27,954 nucleotides of DNA, taken from NCBI GenBank assembly GCA_044426355.1, contig JAWXUO010000025.1, positions 1-27,954 on the forward strand. Direction: 5' to 3'. Within the stretch, counting starts at the first letter, position 1. Every line of letters starts with the position of its first letter. The position numbers and the translations under genes are program-made. Positions 22,750 through 27,954 of the stretch are shown here, in pieces. The notes below the pieces were generated by a model. It saw only the letters and a list, made by a program, of their open reading frames with translations, was not told the origin of the DNA and did not search any database. The DNA is from CAYJLC01 sp044426355 (GTDB taxonomy: Bacteria > Bacillota > Clostridia > Oscillospirales > Butyricicoccaceae).

Positions 22750-24390
22750 ATGGACTTATATGACATTAGAAATTTATTAAATAGTGGCAAAACTATATTC
22801 GATTTGCCTTTAAAAGTAACCTACTACGCTAGGGTTTCAACCGGAAAAGACGAACAGGCTCACTCGTTGCAAAACCAAATTGGATATTACAACGAATTTA
22901 TTAATAAAAACGTGAATTGGTCTTATGTTGATGGATATATCGACGAGGCTACGAGTGGTACAAGTGTAACAAAAAGGGACGCTTTTTTGCGAATGATTGA
23001 AGACGCAAAACTTGGAAAATTTGACTTCATTATTACAAAAGAAATCTCTCGTTTTTCGAGAAACACAATTGACAGTATAAAATATACGCAGGAACTTTTA
23101 GGCTGTGGTGTTGGGGTTTTGTTTCAGTCGGATAACATAAACACACTTATGCCAGATTCAGAAATGCGACTGACTATAATGTCGAGCATTGCTCAAGATG
23201 AGGTGCGAAAATTATCCGAACGTGTGTCTTTTGGGTTTAAAAGAGCTGTTGAAAATGGTGTTGTGCTTGGAAATAGCCGAATTTGGGGATATAAAAAATT
23301 AGATGGTAAGCTGATTATTGACGAAGAACAAGCCGAAGTTGTTAGAGAAATTTTTAATTTATACGCTATCGAGAAAAAGGGGATACGAGGTGTTGCAACG
23401 GAACTTACAAATAAAGGTTTCACAAACACAAAGGGCAATAGTTTTTCATTTTCGACTATAAAAGGTATCCTTACAAATCCAAAATACAAGGGTTATTATT
23501 GTGGAAACAAAACTCATAAATACGATTATCGCAGTAATGACCGAAAATATATGGACAAAGATGACTGGGTAATGTATAAAGACGAAAAAAATGTGCCACC
23601 GATAGTTTCCGAAGAATTATGGGACAAGGCGAACGATATTTTGCAAAGACGTAGCGACAAAGTTATGGCAGAAGATAAAACGAGCTATCAAAACAAGTAC
23701 GCTTATAGTGGTAAAATTTATTGTGGCGAGCATAATATTCCTTATTATAGGTCTATGTATAAATATAAATCTGGCAATCGTGAGGTTTGGCACTGTAGGG
23801 AGTATGTGTCAAAAGGCAAAGCAGGTTGCACTATGCCTACTATATATACAGATGAAATTGAGAAAATAATGCACGAGTGTTATGGTAGCATTTTAGAAGA
23901 TAAAGAGAAAATTACAAGCGAGTTAGTCGAAATTTACTCAAGCATTGCAGGAAATTCTCAAAATGTAGAAGATATTGCAAAATGTGAAGTGAAAATCAAA
24001 GATATTTCTGCTAAAAAAGATAAACTTTTAGATTTAAGCATTAAAGAACTTATTACAGACGGAGAATTTAAGAAACGTAACGAAGAATTTAACTCTGAAG
24101 TTGATAGCTTGAAAATTAAAATTTTAGATTTAAAAACCGAACAAAAGAAAAATAATGAGCTTGCAAAAGATGCCGAAAATTTAAGAAAAGTAATCTGCGA
24201 TGAGCTTGATTTTAAAGATGGTTTCGATGTGAATATCGTGGATACTTTGCTAGAAAAAATTGTGGTGCATAGAACTGATACAAAAAATATTATTAATTTA
24301 GACGTGATTTTTAAAGTGCTAGATACACCAAAAAACTACGTAATTAACAGAAAAAACAAAACTATAGTTTGTACCACTCTATACATATGA
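22750..24390 (+). CDS. Large serine recombinase (phage integrase)
   Basis: A 546-residue site-specific recombinase. Residues ~23-170 are the resolvase catalytic domain: YYARVSTGKDEQ with nucleophile S30, then IITKEISRFSRNT and the SIAQDEVRKLSERV helix. Residues ~175-300 are the recombinase DNA-binding domain (GYKKLDGKLIIDEEQAEVVREIF, GIRGVATELTNKG). Residues 325-360 form a zinc ribbon with ligands C325, H328, C349 and C360, and ~385-480 a coiled coil used for synapsis and directionality, followed by a short beta tail. Length is within the usual 450-600. It should join attP and attB without host factors, and excise with a directionality factor not seen here. It has its own promoter and is set off from the late operon by a terminator. 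Confidence 0.95.
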   Translation: MDLYDIRNLLNSGKTIFDLPLKVTYYARVSTGKDEQAHSLQNQIGYYNEFINKNVNWSYVDGYIDEATSGTSVTKRDAFLRMIEDAKLGKFDFIITKEISRFSRNTIDSIKYTQELLGCGVGVLFQSDNINTLMPDSEMRLTIMSSIAQDEVRKLSERVSFGFKRAVENGVVLGNSRIWGYKKLDGKLIIDEEQAEVVREIFNLYAIEKKGIRGVATELTNKGFTNTKGNSFSFSTIKGILTNPKYKGYYCGNKTHKYDYRSNDRKYMDKDDWVMYKDEKNVPPIVSEELWDKANDILQRRSDKVMAEDKTSYQNKYAYSGKIYCGEHNIPYYRSMYKYKSGNREVWHCREYVSKGKAGCTMPTIYTDEIEKIMHECYGSILEDKEKITSELVEIYSSIAGNSQNVEDIAKCEVKIKDISAKKDKLLDLSIKELITDGEFKKRNEEFNSEVDSLKIKILDLKTEQKKNNELAKDAENLRKVICDELDFKDGFDVNIVDTLLEKIVVHRTDTKNIINLDVIFKVLDTPKNYVINRKNKTIVCTTLYI

Positions 24391-24503
24391 TAAGAGCAGA
24401 TATTCAAACCGAAGTATCCCCGATAGTAGGTTCGCCTAATACAGTGTAAGTGATAGACGAAAAAATATATACTATATATAATGTATATACAGAAAATAGA
24501 CGT
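24391..24503. other. Probable right prophage end (attR region)
   Basis: The stretch after the recombinase holds no gene. It contains a relatively GC-rich patch (~24410-24440) and an AT-rich inverted repeat, TATATAC (24466-24472) with GTATATA (24483-24489). Large serine recombinase genes usually lie next to an att site, and host-type genes begin right after, so attR is most likely here. The exact core cannot be found without the left end or an empty site. Confidence 0.4.
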
Positions 24504-24538
24504 TAAAAAAACCACTGAAATTAATCGGTGGAGTTTTT
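24504..24538. terminator. Bidirectional intrinsic terminator between convergent genes
   Basis: CCACTG (24512-24517) pairs with CGGTGG (24526-24531, one G-T pair) around an 8-base loop. AGTTTTT follows on the + strand and an A run precedes, giving a T run on the - strand. It separates the recombinase from the leftward gene at 24548-24961. Confidence 0.75.
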
Positions 24539-24547
24539 AAAATTTAT

Positions 24548-24961
24548 TTAATCTTCTACGATTGCGATACTTCCAAGCTGTAGGGTCGCTATATCTCCTA
24601 AGAAATTAGGATTTTTTGCACCCTCTAAAACTACTTTTTCAAATTCTGCATAAAGATTTGAATTTTTATATTCATCATAAGGATAGCCACTTAGTTCGAT
24701 GTCATAATCAAGGGTAAGCATACCTTTTTGCTCTAAATTTTCAAGAAATTCGCCACATTCTCGAACGTCTTCCATTGTATCTGTAATAGAGCGAATGAAA
24801 ACTGGTTGCAAAGCAATCATTTGAAAAGAATGTTCTTTTGTGCTTTTAGTGATAAAACTAGCTAGAGGCAGATATTTTATGTGCGATAAATGGTGCATGA
24901 AATCACGCTCATTTTGAGTTAAGTTTGGGTTATCCTCGTATTTGTTGCAACAATGTTCCAT
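24548..24961 (-). CDS. Hypothetical host protein
   Basis: A 137-residue soluble, acidic protein beginning MEHCCNKYEDNPNLTQNERDF, with LSHIKYLPLASF and a C-terminal TLQLGSIAIVED. There is no signal peptide or membrane segment. The adjacent cysteines C4-C5 are notable. I recall similar uncharacterised proteins in Clostridia but no function. The start is supported by a CGGAG SD 8 bases upstream and by a near-consensus SigA promoter. It reads toward the prophage and ends just before the bidirectional terminator; whether insertion trimmed its 3' end cannot be judged without homologues. Gene is real; function unknown. Confidence 0.75.
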   Translation of the reverse strand: MEHCCNKYEDNPNLTQNERDFMHHLSHIKYLPLASFITKSTKEHSFQMIALQPVFIRSITDTMEDVRECGEFLENLEQKGMLTLDYDIELSGYPYDEYKNSNLYAEFEKVVLEGAKNPNFLGDIATLQLGSIAIVED

Positions 24962-25015
24962 GATTTTCTCCGTTCATTTTTTAAAATTTATATAGTAAGT
25001 TACCTATATACAACT

Positions 25016-25044
25016 AGTATACATAAAACCTCGAAAAATGTCAA
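25016..25044 (-). promoter_or_regulatory. Near-consensus SigA promoter on the minus strand
   Basis: On the - strand: TTGACA (25039-25044), a 17-base spacer, then TATACT (25016-25021), 11 of 12 consensus bases. It drives the gene at 24548-24961. A weak inverted pair TATAG (24991-24995) and CTATA (25004-25008) near the start of transcription could be an operator. Confidence 0.85.
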
Positions 25045-25218
25045 ATTTTACTTTGGGGTATAGTTTGAAAATGGTTGTTTGCAAGCGTTTTTTTGTTGTG
25101 AAAAAAATATTTTAAAATTTTTTTAAAAAAACTATTTCATTTCTTTAAAAACGTAGAATAACTAATATTGAGAGCATGAAGCTCGAAAAATAAAAGTGGC
25201 AAAAGTCACAAAACAACA

Positions 25219-25263
25219 TTCAACTTCGATGGACGATTATAAGTTGAAAACATTATAGGAGGA
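25219..25263 (+). promoter_or_regulatory. Leader hairpin with GGA loop plus SD before flagellin 1, candidate CsrA target
   Basis: TTCAACTT (25219-25226) pairs perfectly with AAGTTGAA (25241-25248). The 14-base loop CGATGGACGATTAT carries GGA at 25231-25233. The SD AGGAGGA (25257-25263) supplies further GGA motifs 24 bases on, and the ATG follows 8 bases after AGGAGG. CsrA binds GGA in hairpin loops and at the SD of flagellin mRNA in Bacillus subtilis. Function is inferred. Confidence 0.6.
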
Positions 25264-25270
25264 CATAATT

Positions 25271-26512
25271 ATGTCAATGGTAGTAAGAACTAATACGATG
25301 GCGATCAACGCAAACAGATCTTTAGGTGTAAACAACTCAACAGTTGCTAAATCTTTAGAAAAATTATCTTCAGGATTCCAAATCAACCGTGCAGCTGATG
25401 ATGCATCTGGTCTTGCAATTTCTGAAAAAATGAAATCACAAATCAAAGGTTTAGACCAAGCGTCTACAAATGCACTTGATGGTATTTCTTTAATCCAAAC
25501 TGCAGAGGGTGCAACTCAAGAAATCCACAACATGTTAAACCGTATGGTAGAACTTGCAACCAAATCAGCTAATGGAACTATTCAAGACGAAGTTGACCGT
25601 GAAGCTATCACAAACGAAATCAACGCTCTAACAACAGAGATTGACCGTATCTGTGATTCTACAACTTTTAACGGTATTCAACTATTAAATGGTGACCTTG
25701 CAAATGGTTCGGCATCATTTGCCACTGGAGTGACAGGTGCTACTAGTACTGAAGCACAAATCAATGTGAAAATAAGTGGTGTTGAAGGAGCTGATTTAAA
25801 AGAAGACGATATTTACACTTTAACTGTAGGTCAAGTAACGTCTACATACAAAGTTGATGCTACTTTCCTAGCTGCAAATGCAAATGAGACTGCTGCAAAC
25901 GTAAGTATTGCTCTAGCTGCAGAATTGGTAAAAGGTTTCCAAACTGATACTGGAACAGTTCCTCAATCTGGTTTAACTACTGCTGCTGGAGTGCATGGTA
26001 CTTGGACCGCTAGTATCGTAGTTGATGGAACTATTAATTTCGTGTCATCTTTACCTGGTGTAAGCACAACTGTAGATGATGACATCTTCGGCCAAGGTAT
26101 TTCTTTCACAGGTGGTGGTAGAAACTTACAAATTGGTGATACTGCTCATGACTTTAACCAAATGTTGGTTACAGTTTCTGATTTAGGATCTGAAAAATTA
26201 GCTTTAAACAATGTTGATGTATCTTCTGATGACAAAGCTCGTCAATCTATTCAAACTGTAAACACTGCAATCAACTTAGTGTCTTCAAACAGAGCAGCAC
26301 TTGGTGCGTTACAAAACCGTTTAGAATACACAATCAACAACTTAGATGCAACTTCTGAAAATATGACTGCTGCGAATTCTCGTATCCGTGATACAGATAT
26401 GGCATCTGAAATGATGGAGTACACTAAAAACAACATTCTTGTTCAAGCTGCACAATCTATGCTTGCACAAGCAAACCAAGCTCCACAATCTATTCTTCAA
26501 TTATTACAATAA
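25271..26512 (+). CDS. fliC: Flagellin 1
   Basis: A 413-residue flagellar filament subunit. The N-terminal ~140 residues are the D0/D1 flagellin domain (LEKLSSGFQINRAADDASGL, LNRMVELATKSANGT, DSTTFNGIQLLNGD); the C-terminal ~100 are the matching helices (ALGALQNRLEYTINNL, ENMTAANSRIRDTDMA, ending ILQLLQ). The LNR..ELA stretch corresponds to the TLR5-recognised region of Salmonella flagellin. Residues ~151-260 are the variable surface region. A single cysteine, C128, lies in D1, which is uncommon in flagellins. There is no signal peptide, as expected for export by the flagellar system. The SD is AGGAGG 8 bases before the ATG. Codons look more uniform than in the phage genes, fitting high expression. 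Confidence 0.97.
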   Translation: MSMVVRTNTMAINANRSLGVNNSTVAKSLEKLSSGFQINRAADDASGLAISEKMKSQIKGLDQASTNALDGISLIQTAEGATQEIHNMLNRMVELATKSANGTIQDEVDREAITNEINALTTEIDRICDSTTFNGIQLLNGDLANGSASFATGVTGATSTEAQINVKISGVEGADLKEDDIYTLTVGQVTSTYKVDATFLAANANETAANVSIALAAELVKGFQTDTGTVPQSGLTTAAGVHGTWTASIVVDGTINFVSSLPGVSTTVDDDIFGQGISFTGGGRNLQIGDTAHDFNQMLVTVSDLGSEKLALNNVDVSSDDKARQSIQTVNTAINLVSSNRAALGALQNRLEYTINNLDATSENMTAANSRIRDTDMASEMMEYTKNNILVQAAQSMLAQANQAPQSILQLLQ

Positions 26513-26571
26513 GAATAAATTTCGATTGGCTAAAAGGAAATATAATTATTTCGTTTTAAAAAAACATAAAA

Positions 26572-26600
26572 TAAGAGCATAGTTATTAATTATGCTCTTA
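26572..26600 (+). promoter_or_regulatory. Strong hairpin between the flagellin genes
   Basis: TAAGAGCATA (26572-26581) pairs perfectly with TATGCTCTTA (26591-26600) around a 9-base loop. No T run follows on the + strand, so it is a poor terminator. It may stabilise or separate mRNA ends. A related AGAGCAT...GCTC hairpin is in the flagellin 1 leader at 25171-25184. Confidence 0.65.
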
Positions 26601-26610
26601 ATAAACAACA

Positions 26611-26652
26611 TTCAACTTCGATGGACGATATAAGTTGAAAATTAAAGGAGGA
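26611..26652 (+). promoter_or_regulatory. Leader hairpin with GGA loop plus SD before flagellin 2, candidate CsrA target
   Basis: The same arms, TTCAACTT (26611-26618) and AAGTTGAA (26632-26639), with a 13-base loop CGATGGACGATAT holding GGA at 26623-26625. SD AGGAGGA is at 26646-26652, with 21 bases between the first GGA and the SD GGA. Spacing differs by 3 from the flagellin 1 copy while arms and loop core are kept. Confidence 0.6.
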
Positions 26653-26659
26653 CATTATT

Positions 26660-27898
26660 ATGTCAATGGTAGTAAGAACTAATACGATGGCGATCAACGC
26701 AAACAGATCTTTAGGTGTAAACAACTCAACAGTTGCAAAATCTTTAGAAAAATTATCTTCAGGATTCCAAATCAACCGTGCAGCTGATGATGCATCTGGT
26801 CTTGCAATCTCTGAAAAAATGAAATCACAAATCAAAGGTTTAGACCAAGCGTCTACAAACGCACTTGATGGTATTTCTTTAATCCAAACTGCAGAGGGTG
26901 CAACTCAAGAAATCCACAACATGTTAAATCGTATGGTAGAACTTGCAACTAAATCTGCAAACGGAACTATCCAAGACGAAGTTGACCGTGAAGCTATCAC
27001 AAACGAAATCAACGCTCTTACAACAGAGATTGACCGTATCTGTGATTCTACAACTTTTAACGGTATTCAATTATTAAATGGTGACCTTGCAAATGGCTCG
27101 GCATCATTTGGCACGGAAACGATAGGTACTGCTACTGATCCTGCGAAAATTGTTGTAAATGTTACGGATGTTAAAGGAGCTGATTTAAAAGAAGGCGATA
27201 TTTACACTTTGACTGTTGGTCAAGTGACATCTACATTCGAAGTTACTGCTGGTTTCTTACAAACTAATGCAAACTTAGCAGATGCTGTGGTGAGTGGAAA
27301 TCTAGCTACAGAGTTAGTAAAAGGATTCGTAGCTTCTACTGGAACAGTTCCGCAAACTGGTTTAACTGATACTTCAGGAGTACATGGTACGTGGGCTGCT
27401 GTGGCTTCTGGTACTACAATTACTTTCACGTCATCTGAAAAAGGTGCGGGAACTACTGTAGATGATGACATCTTCGGACAAGGTATATCTTTCACAGGTG
27501 GTGGTAGAAACCTACAAATCGGTGATACTGCTCACGATTTTAACCAAATGTTAGTAACAGTTTCTGATTTAGGATCTGCAAAATTATCTTTAAATAAAGT
27601 TAATGTATCTTCTGATGACAAAGCTCGTGAATCTATCCAAACTGTAAACACTGCAATCAATATCGTGTCTTCAAACAGAGCTGCACTTGGTGCGTTACAA
27701 AACCGTTTAGAATACACAATCAACAACTTAGATGCAACTTCTGAAAACATGACTGCTGCGAATTCTCGTATCCGTGATACAGACATGGCATCTGAAATGA
27801 TGGAGTACACTAAAAACAACATTCTTGTTCAAGCTGCACAATCTATGCTTGCTCAAGCAAACCAATCTCCACAAAATATTCTTCAATTATTACAATAA
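26660..27898 (+). CDS. fliC: Flagellin 2
   Basis: A 412-residue tandem paralogue of the preceding flagellin. Residues 1-150 are identical in protein, although roughly a dozen synonymous base changes are visible. The last ~150 residues are nearly identical (for example LALNNVDV versus LSLNKVNV, and QAPQSILQ versus QSPQNILQ). The middle (~151-260) is clearly diverged, with only islands such as GADLKE and DIYTLTVGQVTST kept. The single C128 is conserved. The leader hairpin, SD and start context are shared. The two subunits could build mixed filaments or be used alternately. The gene ends 26 bases before a strong terminator. The name fliC is generic; hag is the equivalent Bacillus name. Confidence 0.97.
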   Translation: MSMVVRTNTMAINANRSLGVNNSTVAKSLEKLSSGFQINRAADDASGLAISEKMKSQIKGLDQASTNALDGISLIQTAEGATQEIHNMLNRMVELATKSANGTIQDEVDREAITNEINALTTEIDRICDSTTFNGIQLLNGDLANGSASFGTETIGTATDPAKIVVNVTDVKGADLKEGDIYTLTVGQVTSTFEVTAGFLQTNANLADAVVSGNLATELVKGFVASTGTVPQTGLTDTSGVHGTWAAVASGTTITFTSSEKGAGTTVDDDIFGQGISFTGGGRNLQIGDTAHDFNQMLVTVSDLGSAKLSLNKVNVSSDDKARESIQTVNTAINIVSSNRAALGALQNRLEYTINNLDATSENMTAANSRIRDTDMASEMMEYTKNNILVQAAQSMLAQANQSPQNILQLLQ

Positions 27899-27923
27899 GA
27901 ATAAATTTTACGTTGATTTTAAA

Positions 27924-27948
27924 AACCACCCAATAGGGTGGTTTTTTT
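27924..27948 (+). terminator. Intrinsic terminator after flagellin 2
   Basis: AACCACCC (27924-27931) pairs perfectly with GGGTGGTT (27936-27943) around an AATA loop and is followed by a T run to 27948. It probably ends transcripts of both flagellin genes, as no terminator with a T run lies between them. Confidence 0.9.
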
Positions 27949-27954
27949 GCTTGA

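Larger units (their letters stand above)
24962..25270. other. Divergent intergenic region before flagellin 1
   Basis: 309 bases without a gene. The left part holds the leftward gene's SD and promoter. About 25080-25135 is very A/T-run-rich. A block at 25139-25161 (ATTTCTTTAAAAACGTAGAA..) resembles 26548-26574 before flagellin 2. Then come three small hairpins in the presumed leader: GAGC/GCTC (25172-25184), GTGGC/GTCAC (25196-25209) and the shared hairpin at 25219-25248. No convincing sigma-D type promoter was found by eye. Confidence 0.6.

Noticed and set aside
24410..24445. GGTTCGCC in the att region as part of a tRNA gene
   Set aside because: No acceptor or anticodon stem can be drawn around it. 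No tRNA, rRNA or CRISPR array was seen anywhere in the window.
25146..25169. TAAA...CTAATATT before flagellin 1 as a sigma-D promoter
   Set aside because: Only 12 bases separate the elements and the -10 matches poorly; not strong enough to list as a promoter.
26602..26631. TAAA...GACGATAT before flagellin 2 as a sigma-D promoter
   Set aside because: The spacer is 18 bases instead of about 15, the flagellin 1 copy lacks TAAA at the same place, and the sequence lies within the conserved leader hairpin, which explains its conservation better.

Overview
The window is an AT-rich Firmicute chromosome segment, most likely from a motile member of the Clostridia (the phage gene set and the flagellins look Lachnospirales-like; this is inference from protein resemblance, no search was possible). 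Roughly positions 1-24,500 are the late half of an integrated siphovirus-type (HK97-fold) prophage read entirely on the + strand. About 24,500 to the end is host chromosome carrying one leftward hypothetical gene and two tandem flagellin genes.

Layout: (1) 1-2,100, a protein with the DFDGD catalytic motif of double-psi beta-barrel RNA polymerases (QDE-1/YonO-like), cut or interrupted at its 5' side, plus a small phage gene. (2) 2,100-2,247, a GC-rich non-coding gap with inverted repeats directly before the packaging genes, a candidate cos site. (3) 2,248-5,712, packaging: putative small terminase, HNH endonuclease, SH3b protein, gp6-like connector, a HYGVLGMKWGVRR protein and the large terminase. 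(4) 5,726-10,498, a second HYGVLGMKWGVRR protein, portal, fused prohead protease/major capsid protein with an internal start, head closure and tail terminator candidates, and the major tail protein followed by an intrinsic terminator. (5) 10,566-12,588, two tail assembly chaperone candidates, then an amidase endolysin and a gp10-like tail protein in an unusual position. (6) 12,585-21,975, a 1,569-residue tape measure, Dit, Tal and two distal tail or receptor-binding candidates. (7) 21,988-24,390, holin, terminator, a 42-residue SHOCT-like protein and a large serine recombinase with its own promoter.

The phage genes are tightly packed, often overlapping by 1-8 bases, and nearly all have clear Shine-Dalgarno (SD) sequences, so the module looks intact. 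It should build a cos-packaged siphovirus with a tail of roughly 235 nm if the usual ~0.15 nm per tape-measure residue holds. The lysis genes are split: the amidase lies about 10 kb before the holin. No repressor, replication genes or left attachment site are visible; they would lie to the left.

The host part has a near-consensus SigA promoter driving a leftward hypothetical gene that converges on the prophage, separated from it by a bidirectional terminator. The two flagellins share identical first 150 residues and nearly identical C-termini but differ in the middle. Their leaders share a hairpin with GGA in the loop followed by an AGGAGGA ribosome site, an arrangement that fits CsrA control of flagellin translation.

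The items most worth a second look are the polymerase-like phage protein, the shared flagellin leader hairpin, the internal in-frame start in the endolysin, and the near-identical 43-base block at the start of two otherwise unrelated phage genes.
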